Assembly: GCF_000189635.1 (NCBI RefSeq)
Contig: NW_002476075.1
Span: forward strand, 87,352-151,351
Source of the DNA: Tetrahymena thermophila SB210
Taxonomy: Eukaryota > Ciliophora > Oligohymenophorea > Hymenostomatida > Tetrahymenidae
Reading direction: 5' to 3'
Length of the DNA: 64,000 nt
A program made the position numbers and the translations under genes. Of this stretch, positions 40,129-52,550 are shown piece by piece; position 1 is the first letter of the stretch, and each line of letters opens with the position of its first letter. The notes under the pieces are model-generated. The model did not search any database. It had not been told where the DNA came from and worked only from the letters and a program-made list of their open reading frames with translations.

Positions 40129-40503
40129 TGAATGATTAGTTAATAAATAATAAAAGAAATATTTTTATGCTTCTTTTTTAAGTTATTTATTTAATGAAAA
40201 AAACATAAAGAAAAGTATTTCCAACTTTTAATTTTTAATAAAATAATTTAAATTAAAAACAGAATAAATTCTTTTGAAAAAAGTTGTTTCAAAAATCTAT
40301 TAATAAACGAATGAAAAACTAAATTAAACAAATCAAATAAAATCTTCAAGTTTCATATAAATGCATGCATCAAGTTAGTATCTGATACTAAGTTAGAAAA
40401 TATTTTAGTATATTTATTTGACTTATTAATACTATTAATTTAAAGATCTCTGCTTTAATCTAGCTTAAAAAGCTAGATAAGAAATGAGTCATCTAGGGTT
40501 TAT

Positions 40504-41817
40504 TCATTCATTACGTCTGAGCTTTTATTCATTTACATCAATATTGAAAGCTCTGTTAACTAACTTGTATTCCTTTCCGGTGAGGTTGAAGTTAGATTTG
40601 GAGACCTTGAATCTCTTTCCTTGGAAATTAGAGTCTACGTAAACCTTAATTGCATAACCTTCGGGAACATAAATACCTTTAATGGGTTTAGTCCAGCCAA
40701 TCTTTTTAAGATCAGGAATATCACCACAGAAGGAGAAGGCTCTACCTTATTAGTTAGCTCCTTCGTAAATAATAGGGCAAGGACTGTCAGCTGATACTTA
40801 TAAATCTCTGAAACCGAAAGATTCATCTCCAGCAGCTTGGTCAGTATTGATATAGATCTTGAATTCAGCAGTGGGTGCAAAGTGAGGAATCAAAAATACG
40901 AATTTGTTATTAACATTATCATTCCAACCAGCACCACAAATATTTTTGCTTGCCAAGAAGAATTATCTAGTTTCTTCATGTACTATTTTACCATCAACGT
41001 AGAAGATGATAGAGTCGTTAGAATCAATAGAATCAACGAAGAAGGCATTGATGCTAATAGTCAAGAAAGAGTGAGGAGGAAGATTAGATAGCTTTCTAAC
41101 AGCATATGAACCAGGACCAGCGACATTGAAACCACCAACAATCTTATTGGGGCAAGAAGTAACAGCGTTTTGGAATGTAGAAGTCCAACTGGTGACATCA
41201 AAAGCATTATCATTAGAAAGTTCAGAAGCAACAACCTTGGAATTATCAGCTCCATAAGATGATAAAATGTAGAAATTTCTGATACCCCAAGAAGCAACAC
41301 TTGGGTTGTTTGATGCAATATTGGCTTGGAGAGTAACATTAAATGATCTACCAGTGACAGGAACTGAAACTGAAACGTGAGTCAATCTATCAGGGTCGGG
41401 TTGGCCACAAATATTGCTAGATTTTTAGTGAATTTATCTTGTGTAATCTGATCCAAGTTAATGTACCTATTAGTTGTTAACGAATACCTTGAATAAAGTA
41501 TTTTAATCTCTACCGCCTTCCCAACCAGAAAGCCATTAATCGAACAAATATAAATCAAATGAAATATTAATGGAGGTAAGATCAAAATCAGTAGTAAAAT
41601 TCTTGGACATTGAACCAGTTGCAACAACATTGGGACCACCAACTACTGAAACACCACCACAATTATTTGTGATAGAATTTTAGAAACCAGCAAGTTTCCA
41701 GCTATTAAGAGCTCTACCATCAAATGTTGAGCTAGTAAACTCCTTATCGATTTCGTAAAAGTTAGCTGATGCGAAACCGAGCAAAATTAAGGCAATTAAA
41801 ATATATCCCTTTTGCAT
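40504..41817 (-). CDS. Secreted protein with beta/gamma-crystallin-like C-terminus (SEC2), paralogue of SEC1
   Basis: Single-exon minus-strand frame of 437 aa, exactly the length of SEC1 and alignable throughout with no visible gaps. Signal peptide MQKGYILIALILLGFASA. The same two beta-rich repeats follow (shared strings SVASWGIRNFYILS and DESFGFR). The crystallin-like end reads YEGANQQGRAFSFC and VYVDSNFQGKRFKV. The C-terminus NEQKLRRN is shared. Conserved Cys pairs and the CG turns (NICGQP, NICGAG) suggest disulphides in a secretory compartment. By analogy with crystallin-domain mucocyst proteins it is probably granule or secreted cargo. Codons are C-rich relative to neighbouring genes, as in SEC1. 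Start ATG 41815-41817; stop TGA 40504-40506. Confidence 0.9.
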
Positions 41818-41906
41818 TTTATTCTTTGTAATATATTGAATAGTTATTACCAATTATTAATTATTTTGTTTTTCCTCTTTAATTTACTTCACTCAAATTA
41901 CAAAAC

Positions 41907-41917
41907 CTCCGTTTTCT
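41907..41917 (-). promoter_or_regulatory. Upstream element AAAACGGAGGT before SEC2
   Basis: Minus-strand AAAACGGAGGT, about 90 bp before the SEC2 start; counterpart of the element before SEC1 at nearly the same distance. Confidence 0.4.
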
Positions 41918-42609
41918 TGTTTTTAATATAAGAAGAATGCTCGTTTTTCCTATATTAATCAATAGTGCAATACTTTAAAAAACGATAAATAAATTTCATT
42001 CATTTATTCAGTCAGTCAATCATTCATATAAACATATAATATATTATTATAAGATCACATTTAAACTTCACAGCTTGCTTCCTATGTTCCGATAAGTTCT
42101 AACTTATCCTTAATATTTTATTTTTAAGTGAAAATTAATTTAAAAAGTAAAAATTTGATGTTATCAATTCAGTAATTAAATATTTATTTTAATTTAATCA
42201 TTTGAATTTTTTTTTGAATTAAAACTTTATAATCACAAATATTTTGAACTTAATTTAAGAATTATTAATTTTTATTAGCAAAATTATTTAAATTTATAAG
42301 ATTATTTCATTTAATTTTAAAAATTTTCCTAATAATTTTTATTATGAAGCTAATTTAAATAAAATATTAAAAAAATGATTTAAATAACTGAACTATTTGA
42401 AACTTTTAACAAAAATTATACATTCAAAAATATTATTTTTTTAAATTTTTCTTTTTAGCAAGAATTTTGGACATTTAATTTTAGTAAATATTAAATTTAA
42501 AAACGAAATGGAATTTTGTTAATTTAAATATTTTTGTAATATTAAAACTAACACACTTCTCTTAAATATTATAAATTAATATGAAAAAGTTAAAAAAATT
42601 TTATTATAT

Positions 42610-42680
42610 AAATTTGTTGATTTAAACTTAAAAAATTTTATTTAATAAATTTGTTGATTTGAACTTAAAAAATTTATAGA
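42610..42680. repeat. Two-copy tandem repeat, ~38-bp period
   Basis: The unit beginning aaatttgttgattt and ending acttaaaaaattt occurs at about 42610-42640 and again from about 42648, with one visible substitution (tttaaac / tttgaac). It lies in the most AT-rich part of the window with no gene nearby. Confidence 0.6.
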
Positions 42681-43801
42681 AATTTAAAATTTATAAGAAA
42701 CATACAAAGAGAAACAAAAATTAAATCATTTTTTAAACTTGAAAATATTTAAAATATTAAAATTAACAAACAAAATTTTATTTAAATAAAACAAGAAATT
42801 ATATTATCATAAATTAATTCAAAAACTATTAATTAATTTATTATTACTATTTTTTTATTTAATTAAATTAGCAACAAGTAAATTAATTTTTTAATAGTAT
42901 TCAGATATATCTTGTGTTTCGATTTTTTTATCGATAGTTTTTATCTAATTTTAATCTAAATATAACTTTTTTTATGTTTATTGATTTTTAAAACAATTAT
43001 TTATTTTAGATTCTTAAATTAATTGTTAACAGAATTTTATTTAAAAATTAATAATTCAAAAGCAAATCATTTAAAGTCCTACAACTAAGAGCATAATTAT
43101 CTAATACTATATTTTTAAAAAATAATTTAAAAAGTTTAATTAGTTATTTAAAAAATTAAATAGAACAAAAATTTATATATTTTTAAGTGATAAATAATTT
43201 TTCCATCTCATCTAAATTCTTAAAAGTTTAGTAATTAATACAATTACTTTCTTACATTAAAGCATTTTTAAATTATCAGTAAATAGCCTCACTTAGTTGT
43301 TTTTCTATTTTAATTTTAAGTTTTAATAAAATTTATATTAACTCTAACCTTTTTTGTTTCTTATTTAAATTGGATGTGTTCTTAAATAAATCAAAATCAA
43401 ATATGAATTTTCTTTTTTTTAATTGAAAATTTTAAATATAATAAACAAATATACTCTTTTTATTAGGTTTAATAAGTCATCTGAATTTCATAAAATACAT
43501 TCAATTTGGCATTCGTATTGATTGATTTTGGTAAAAAATATATTTTTTTGAAATAACTTTTGGAAATAGTCAATAAAAATGATTGGTTAACCCAAGAATA
43601 TCAAAAAATAAATCTTATTTTTATTAAGATTATAATTTAAATTAAATTCTTTTAAATTTAATATTGATTAAGATAGATTCATTAACTTTTTTTATTATAA
43701 ATGTACTTTTAAAATACTTTATCAAATTTTTATATATAAAATTAAAAAAAAAACTTAAATTAACATTTGCAATAATAAATTTATTTTTAAAAAATTAAAA
43801 T

Positions 43802-44116
43802 AACTTAAAATAAAAAATTTCTGATAGCTAAAAGTAAAGAAAATTGGTGTCAGATATATTTTTTAGAGAGAATTAAAGAAAAGAAATATTGGTGTATGTA
43901 TTATCTGTGTATTTACGAATCAGAAAAGCTGATGATCTTTATATTTATATTCACCATAAAAGATATTTACTTGTTAGAAAGGAAAATCATCAAATATCTT
44001 TCTTTGATGATGAGAAAGCATTTTATGAGATAAAAGCAGTTTATATATACTAATAAAACCTATGCAGAGAAAGAAGCAGGTAAATGCTAATTAATGTAGA
44101 AAAGATGACAAAATGA
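43802..44116 (+). other. Unexplained open frame upstream of CSN5
   Basis: A plus-strand frame open for about 105 codons ends at TGA 44114-44116. It is visibly less AT-rich than its flanks and gives protein-like sequence (DDLYIYIHHKRYLLVRKE, ISFFDDEKAFYEIKAVY), but lacks an ATG near its beginning. It could be an exon with an unfound first exon, a gene relic, or the transcribed leader of CSN5, whose ATG is 190 bp downstream. Confidence 0.25.
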
Positions 44117-44305
44117 ATAAATAGATAAATGATTATATAGCTTTTTGTTATTACCTCTACTAAACAAAAAGAATTTCAATAAATAATTAAATAAATAAAT
44201 TACTTTGTTAGATAAATACTAAAAAGATCAGATAAGTAAAATAATAAGATCTAATAAAAATTAGGATATATTCATATAAGCAAGCATCATAAAAAGCAAA
44301 CAAAA

Positions 44306-45357
44306 ATGAATAAAGATTTGAAAAAATTTGAAGAGCAAAACAATATCATTACTGATGAAACTCTTTACTTCTTTGATGAAAAGGAATAAGATAAGATTTT
44401 AGATGCCAGACCATGGAGAAGTGATCCTCGTTACTTCAAGAAGTGCAAGATTTCTTTGCTTGCTCTTTTGAAAATGCTTTCTCATGCTAGAATGGCTGGT
44501 TCAAATGAAGTTATGGGTTTACCTCTAGGAAAGATTTAGGGTGATACATTTTTAATTATGGATGTCTTTGCATTACCAGTTGAAGCAACAGAAACTAGAG
44601 TTAGTGCTGGTGCAGAATGCAATGAATTTATGATTTAGACTATTGAATTATTAGAAAAGGCAGGAAGAAAGGAAAATGTTAGAGGTAAATAATATTATCA
44701 TCATTTTGATTAATCTTCTTTTCATTTAAACATATTTAGAATAATTGAAATAATATGCTTTAATAATAAAATTTAGGATGGTATCATAGTCACCCTGGTT
44801 ATGGTCCTTATCTTTCAGGAACAGATGTTATGACTTAAAGATTACAATAAGTTGGTGATCCAATGGTTGCAATAGTTATTGATCCAATTAGAACTATGGT
44901 TAGTGGTAAAATACAAATTGGTGCTTTTAGAACTTATCCTTAGGATTATAATGCACCTGATGATGATCACAGAGAATTTTAATCAATCCCTCTTGAAAAA
45001 ATTGAAGATTATGGTATCCACTATAAAAGTTACTACTAGCTTGAAGTAAGCTTCTTTAAAAACTCCCTTGATAATTAACTAATTGAAATATTGTGGAATA
45101 AATATTGGATTAACACTGTTACATCTTCCTCTTTGATTGTAAATAACCACTATTTCGTTACAGGTTTGAACGATCTCTCAAGTAAAATTTCTAACCAAAA
45201 ATCTAAAAGCAAAAAGTCTGATTATTTGCTCACTCTAGACGAACTTTTAGGAAAGAACTCTGCTCAAGAAAAAGAGCCTCTTAAATATGCTTTAGAAAAG
45301 AATCAAGCAGTTTTGAGTGAGTCTATTAAGAATCTCCTCTTCTCATATAAAATTTGA
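44306..45357 (+). CDS. CSN5: COP9 signalosome subunit 5, JAMM deneddylase
   Basis: The catalytic metalloprotease of the COP9 signalosome, which removes NEDD8 from cullins. Exons 44306-44684 and 44777-45357 (intron phase 1, 92 nt) give 319 aa, close to the usual ~330. The MPN+/JAMM site is complete: E68 ([11 protein letters not shown]), H130 and H132 (WYHSHPGYG), S140 and D143 (LSGTD), at the human CSN5 spacing with an offset of eight residues. Other family strings are [15 protein letters not shown] and GAFRTYP. The intron falls just before the HSHP motif. ATG 44306 sits in the context caaaaATG, common in Tetrahymena. A rather divergent C-terminal helical region ends at TGA 45355-45357. As an essential single-copy-type gene it stands alone among the tandem pairs here. 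Confidence 0.97.
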
Positions 45358-46032
45358 TTTGCAATTTGTAGTATGGCATGAATAAAATATATATATACTG
45401 TTCTCTCAAAATTAAATCTATTTTTTAATGTTAAGTGTTCATTTATCTTTTTTCACAATCTAATTAGTTTTCCAATATAACTTTTTGACTATTTTTTGCA
45501 AGCTAACTAAATAATTTTTTTGCGATGCAAAATCTGATTTGTTTAAAAATTATTTTAGAATATTTTCTCAATCTAATACAATATATAATTACCATTTTTA
45601 ATTTTATTACAAATTAGTTAGTGTTTTTATTATTATTTTAATTGTGGAAATAAATATGTAAAAAAATAAAAATATGAATAAATACAATTTTAAAAGAGAG
45701 TGAATAATAAATATTTTATCATTATAAAATTAATTAATTAAAATAAAATAAGTTTACATTTCTCATTATTTTATTCATCAGTTTTAATATAATTTTAGCA
45801 GTTTCAACAAATTATTTGAAATAACAATGAAATATTTTTTAAAGAAGTATTAAAAGTTTATATTTTAAAAAAAGTTAACTGTATCTATGAATTTGTGAAT
45901 TTCAAACGCATTATGAAATTGTTAAGAAATTTAGTTGACCATTATTTTAAAAAAATAATTATATTTTGAAATTAATGTATAAAAGATGGTAGGTAACTTT
46001 AAAAGTAGATAAGCATTTAAGATAAATTGTTT
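45358..46032. other. Convergent intergenic region CSN5-K+ channel
   Basis: About 675 bp of AT-rich sequence between two converging 3' ends. I see nothing else in it. Confidence 0.6.
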
Positions 46033-49000
46033 TCATTAGTTATTATTCTAATTATTAATCAGTGAATCTAATTCTTATTTATTTATTTCCTATGGCTTTT
46101 CAACCTCTTCATTATACTTAGACCAGTCAACTGAAATCTTTTTAAATTGGTTACCTTATTACTGACTTGTTTTGCTACTTGCTGATTTTAAAGTTTAGTT
46201 TCTTTTATTTAGCATATTAAAATTTTTCTTTTCATATCTAGTTTTTTAAGAATTTTTCTTCTTCTTTCTTAAACTAGCTCCTTTCATTAATTCATAACAA
46301 CGTTTCCTTTCTTCAGCATACTTATTATAATTTAAAACTACTTAAGAGGGATTGTTATTGATAAAATAATGTTGATATTCCTTCATTCTATCGAATTCAT
46401 TTTCTACTTCTTAATTCATTGGCAGTTTCTTGCTTATTAAATTTTCTTGCTGTATAGCTTATTCATATATGTTATAGACTATAGAAGCTAACGAATTAGA
46501 AAATTATGATTAGTGCCTTATAGTTAATCTTTTTTCATAATGTTTTGGAGTAATTGCAGGAGTTTTTTAATTTTGATTTATAGGAGTTTTGCTAACTTTA
46601 GGAGATATAGGATTGCTTTTTGGAGAGAGAATTCCTTATATAAATGGAATTTTCTTAGCTGGAGAAGCATTTGAGGAATCACATAGTTGAATACTTACTT
46701 ACTTATTTAGCTGAGCTCCTTAAATATTTCCAAAGTTCAAAAATTTAGACTTTCTCCTAAGCTCTAAGTCATTTTTCTTTGTAAAAAATCTAGGTTTATG
46801 AGTTTATGCTACTATGTTCTACTGTGATCCTTACTATACTTAGTCTTCTATGTATATAATTTTATTTGATTTCAGTGATTCTTTGTATTCATCATTCTTG
46901 CTACTGTTATGTGTAGTCTTTATTTCATTATCTTAATTATCTTTCAGAGAATAAGAAAAAAAGTAGCTATGCTGTTTAGAATTTGCATTTTCTAGTTTTG
47001 CTGCTGTTTTTGCTTTACTTGAGTATTACTATTTCTTATTTGGAGTTGTAGATATTCTGATTTCTTATATTTTTCCCTCTGAGCTTTTATTATTATAGAA
47101 TATTTTTTCAGGACTACTTGGATTATTTATATCAAATGACTCTGACTCATTATCTGTATCTTGAGAATTTTATGTTTTCTCAACTTACAACTGCTCCCTT
47201 GCAAAAAAGCTAGAAATAGCTGGAGGCTTTTTGGAATCATTTTAACCAACAAACGATTTTACTTTTAATCTTTGATTATCTTTTTATTCATTTTCTATGC
47301 TATGTTCTTCTTTTGATTATTGATTATTCAAATTAATGGTTAATCTACTCCCAATACCAGTATTTTAGTTTTCTGCAATTTAATTCTATAAATTGTTAAA
47401 ATTTCCTATTTATCTTTAATTTTATTCTGTCTTTTCTTTTTCAGACTCATCACTATCCTCATTATCATCAATCGTACTAAAATTTTTGTAAAGATTTCTT
47501 TCAAATTCCTCTATTAATTTTATTTTAAAAAACAATTCAAAACAACTTTAATTTAATTTTAGAAAATTCATAAAATTAAAAATTATTGTATTTAAATCTA
47601 TTTTTAAAAATGTTAGTTTATATCATTTGAAATTTTAAATTATTTATATCTAAAAATTTAAAGTTAAAATATGATGCTATTTTAGAAAAAATTGAAGTAG
47701 TTGTTATTAATACTTAGCCAATAAAAAATAAAATAAAAATAATAAGACTGATAACATCAAAAAATTTTAGTTATGCATTCAATGATAAATATTTAATTTA
47801 CCTTTTTAAAGTTAAGTGTAGTAAACATGCTCATGAAATGCTTTGACACTTTCTTCAACTTCTTTAGCACATTGCAAGGTAGTAAAAGTAAAATCATTTC
47901 GACTTTATTTTTTTCTTGATTATTTTATTTTATTATAGTTAAATATTTATTTATATTTATTGCCATGAAATTTAATCATTGAGCAGCCCTAAAATGTGTG
48001 TCCATATTAGCTGCAGCTTTCGCACCTAATACATAATGCAGAATTTTTGTGCTATAAATTAATATTATCCCTGATCTCACAGAAAGATTCCTAAATTTTT
48101 TTAAATATATAAATAATTTATGAAGTAAACGATTTATAATTTTACATAATCATTTTCAAAATTTTTTAGACTCTCTATAAAATCTTATTTATCAATAATT
48201 AAAAATTATGTAAATGTATTTGCTTTGGCTGAAAATTAGTAAAGATTGTCTCCGAAAAACTCCTGACTGCCTACAAATTCTCCTTATTAAAGAGTCTGAA
48301 GCACTACTCTATTTTAAAGAATGATTTCAACTTCTCCAGATAAAATGAAAAACAAGTTCTCTGATTTTTCGTTTTCTTTAAATAAATATTCGTCAACACT
48401 GTATTTCTTTTCTTTAACATATTTATACAGATTTGTAATAAATGTTTCAGAAAAATTGAGATTAAACAGCTTTTATTTTTTTAATATGTTTGAATACATC
48501 TCTTTTAGTACATCACTTCTGAGAGTGGGAGCAAGATCATCAATTAATTTGATTCCTAGCTCATTTTCTTGCTTTTTCTCTGCATACAAGTACTCATAAT
48601 ACTTTCTAACTCTCATTTATAAGCTTTTAGGAAGTTTTCTTTTTTTCATGTAAATCTTCAATGAAGTAGTTTGTAATTTAAATTCCTCATTATTTTATCT
48701 TAAGTTTTTAATTATCTCTCCTATTTATTTTTTCACCATAAATAATTTAACATTTTTTTATTTTTGAAAAATAATTCTATGTATTGAATTATATATACCT
48801 ATAGAGTTCATTGCAAATGCAAACAAAAAGCAAGCTAACATGCAAACAAAAACTACAAATATTCTCTCTCTAAATGTGGTAGGAACAACATCACCATAAC
48901 CTACAGTGCACATTGTTATGATGGACCAATAAAAGGAAGCAACATATCCTTAAAACTCTAAATTAACACTGTTTTCATTATCTACAAAATTGAGTCTGTC

Positions 49001-50646
49001 TTTATCAATCCAAGTTGAAAAGACTCCAAGTTCTTTTTCATAGTTTGCTAAAGCATAGAAACAGCATCCAGTTAAGTGAGCACATAGAAAAATAAATCCG
49101 CCCAGTTTAATCAAATCCAAATAACTCCCAATATACTCTCTAATATCAGTTGTGTATTCAATTTAAGAAAGGTAATGTATAAATGTAAAAAGCCTTAAAA
49201 CTCCTACTACTTTAAACCATATAGAAACACCATTATTTAAAGATATCAGCCAAAAAATACAAAGGAACATATCGAAGCTTAATTAAAAAAATGAAATAAA
49301 ATTCTATATAATGATCGATATTGATTTAATTAATTTACTAAAAATTGACTGAGAATAAATAATGTTTTATGATCTAGGAACGATCTGTGATCACAACTCC
49401 TCTCTTATAAAAACCTTTAAAAAACACAATTTTATTTTGTTTAGAAAAGCAGTATGAATAATTGATCAATGTTACCTGTGTTTAACTATAGAAAGATATT
49501 TATTATCTAAATTATATTAGGGATAACTTCAAAAAGTATAAATATTTAATTATTTTAGTAAAGTGAGTCGAACGCTATTCTGATAGGTAAGTAAATTATG
49601 TAAATCAGTAGAAAGAAAAATTGCACAAAATTCCATAATCGGCTAGGTAAATGATCCTTTTCATTAAAATAAAAAAAAATTTAAGCGTTTTTCAATCATT
49701 CATTTAATTATTGAATTATAGAAAGAAAACTATATATTTATGCATTTACAGGCATGATTATCCAGTTACTAAATCCTCTTAGTTTAAGAAATTTAATGAA
49801 TTCTCTTGCTAATTAATTTTAAAAATAGAATAAATGATAATTCATAAAAAAATTAAAAATAATTTTTATAATTTAAATTTTAATATAAAAATTATTTTCT
49901 TTCTATTTAAATCATAATGAACAAATAATTTGAGTCAGATAAACAATTTTTATGTTATTTTTCATTTCTTTTAGCGAGCACAAATTTGCTTTATATTAAC
50001 CCTTTACAAGTTCTAAATCTAATGAATATTATATGTTCTTTTTATAATGAACAAATATCATAAAAAGATAATATGTGAACCCAGAATAAAAGAAAATAAA
50101 CAATCATTTTTGTTATTTTTATGTTTACTTTCTAAGTAGTGGGCAAACGATTCGAACAGTGAAGGCATCTATATATTAAAATTCGATTTATTTTTTATAT
50201 CTATTAAGGAATGTAAAATTTACTTCATTTGTAAATCTTTTTTAGTAGTAAAAGTAATCATAAAAGAATGATTTATCATCTATAATGTCAAGCTAAGATT
50301 TTCTGGTTTGGCCAAATCTATATAAAGAACTTTGTTGCTTTATCTTTTGAATAAATTTGGCCACATATTACCATTTTCTGTTTTAGAATAAAGTGATTTG
50401 CTTTTTAAAGTTAACAGAAGGCTAATTAGCTAATTCATCTGAGTTATCCTTGATAGTATTTTACTCGTTTACATTGTTAGGAAGTATTTGATTTTTTGAC
50501 TCCCTTTTATCTATTTAAGTCATCTAATATTGATCTACACAAATAGTTTTCAAAGTGTTTATATCTTGAGCTATCACTTCCTATGGTTCATTTATTAGAT
50601 TTTGTTATCCTAAAGAATTTTATTTAAATATAGCCTATTCGATCAT
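46033..50646 (-). CDS. CNG/EAG-type K+ channel with degenerate cNMP domain and CCHC motif
   Basis: Eight minus-strand exons, all in phase: 50129-50646, 49750-49804, 49476-49656, 49339-49414, 48799-49277, 48146-48720, 47802-48090 and 46033-47510, giving 1,216 aa. It is a six-helix potassium channel of the plasma or ciliary membrane. S1 starts near residue 199 (WNFVQFFFLLIYIIYLPIR), S3 near 278, and the pore filter TVGYGD is at 401-406, followed by S6 and the NSIGEII hinge. S4 (~296-311) carries few basic residues (FKVVGVLRLFTFIH), so voltage sensing may be weak. The C-linker is followed by a cyclic-nucleotide-binding fold (~540-625: LFFILSGEVEI, GEFVGSQEFFGD); its phosphate-binding cassette lacks the usual Arg, so ligand binding is doubtful. 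A CCHC zinc-knuckle-like motif follows (C651, C654, H659, C664). The last ~500 residues are low-complexity. ATG 50644-50646; TGA 46033-46035. Confidence 0.93.
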
Positions 50647-52550
50647 TATATATTTATTAAACTCCTACTTTTGTTTGCTTTAATAATATTTGTAAACTAT
50701 TAAATATATTAAAGATTTTATTATAAAAAAAAAGTTGCTTTCTAAAAAAGAAACTCATTTAAACGTAAATTTAATTAACGCAAACAATATACTAAGTTAG
50801 ATTAATATTGAATATGATTTGCTTGAGTATTTTAATAATTTGAAGTTGAAAAGAAAATTTTAAATATCCAAATAATTAAATTAAGTACATTAAACATTCA
50901 TTTTTCATAATAAATTATTTTTTTTAATTAATAAATATTTTAATTGTATTTTTTTTTTATTAAAATATAACAATCCAATATAATCAATGAATAAATTAAA
51001 TGTAGGTTTTTTATATCCCTTTTATTTAAGACTTTATAAATATACTAAACATAGTAAAATTAAATTCAAAAAACAGCTTTATAAATTTTAATTTACATTA
51101 AATTACTAAAAAATTATCTACTTATATCAAATCTTTGAATAATTTTTTTTATTGTAAGGTAATGGTTCACTATCAATATTATTTATAAGATATTTAAAAT
51201 AATCAAAAATATAAAAGATATTTATAAAATTAAACAAAAGCAAATCTTTTTTATTTTATAAATTATTATTTTAGATGAATATAAATCCTAATATATTTAT
51301 TATTTTTTAACTTGATAATTTATAACAAAATTATTTTTCATTACTAGTATTAATTGCATTTATAAATTATGCTTTTTTTTAAATTATATTTTTTTATTAT
51401 ATCTAATAATCAAATTATTAATAATAAATGAAACATTAAACTTTATCCTATTAAAGATTTTAGTAATAGATATTTTTTTATTACAAAAATATTTATTTTT
51501 CTAATTTAATAATTTGATCATATCTTAAAAAATAAATTATCATTGTTAATTTCAAGTAAACTTATAATTTTTGAATTAGCTTATCTGCTAATAATTTCTG
51601 ATTTCACTAAATTATAACTATTAATATCATAAATTTAAAAAATTTTAGAATATTTGAATAGGAAAAATAATGGATTCCAACTTTTAAAGTAAAAAGCTTT
51701 TGAGTAGAATAGAACATTTTTAAAAGCTTAAGCTTAAATCAAGTTTTTAGTAGAATTTAATTCAAATTTTAAATCCATTAAACCTTTATAGTTTTTCTTT
51801 AGAAGTGTTATAGAATGATTGATTCATAAGCATAATTTTTATGATAAAATAAGCAATAAATTTTTTTGTAAAAAATTTACAATAAAAAGTCTAATAAAAT
51901 AATTTTAAATTTTATATTTATTACTTTAGATTTACAAAGGCATCATAATTAATTAATCTAAAAGAAATTTATTATAAAAATTTTGCATTTAATACCCTAT
52001 CAATCATAATTGAGTTTTTAAAAATGCAAACTATTTGAATTATATATAAATAAAGTTGTTGTTTGCTCTTAAATTTTAGAATGAATGATAAATAGATTAT
52101 AATAAGTTTAAATTAAAATTTATCGATGTGAAATATATTTCTGCGATAAAATATTTTAACATAACGAAGTATGATTATGATTTAATCAATTTAAGATAGG
52201 TATGGAAAATAAAATGTTTTTTTTTATATATTAAAAAGTGGTTTATAAATAAATAAAAAATAAAAAAACATATCTAAATCACCATATTTTAGAAAATCAA
52301 TTCAATTACTTCATCTGTTTCTATGAAATTTAATTTTATTAAGTAGAATCATCGGAATACTTTAAAATAAATATAAATTGGCAGATAAAAGAATTGTTTG
52401 TATAAGAAAAGAAACAAAAATTGTTGCTTAATTAAATAGTAAAATCATGAATCTCTATAAAATTTAATTTCAAATAATTTTGATATTGTTTTATTAAATA
52501 AAGTAAAGTTAAAATTTAAAATAAATACCATTTTATTAACCACAAAAATT
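50647..52550. other. Divergent intergenic region K+ channel-HK5
   Basis: About 1.9 kb holding two promoters. It is AT-rich throughout. A 50-codon ORF at 51670-51822 (+, starting MDSNFQSKKLLSRIEHF) has Gln codons and a coding-like look, but is too short to support. Nothing else stands out. Confidence 0.55.

Larger units (their letters stand above)
39059..40503. other. Intergenic region SEC1-SEC2
   Basis: About 1.4 kb between the SEC1 start and the SEC2 stop. The first ~100 bp should be the SEC1 promoter, including the element at 39141-39155. A weak ORF on the plus strand (39781-40128) is listed separately. The rest is AT-rich with T and A runs. Confidence 0.55.
41818..44305. other. Largest gene-free region, between divergent SEC2 and CSN5
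   Basis: About 2.5 kb, almost pure A/T in 42100-43800. It contains the SEC2 upstream element (41907-41917), a tandem duplication at 42610-42680, and a less AT-rich open stretch without a usable start (43802-44116), each listed separately. No gene could be supported. Confidence 0.55.

Noticed and set aside
40837-41091. Plus-strand ORF across SEC2
   Set aside because: Antisense to SEC2, with no support of its own.
51670-51822. 50-codon ORF MDSNFQSKKLLSRIEHF...
   Set aside because: Too short, no recognisable domain, and such ORFs are expected by chance when only TGA is a stop.
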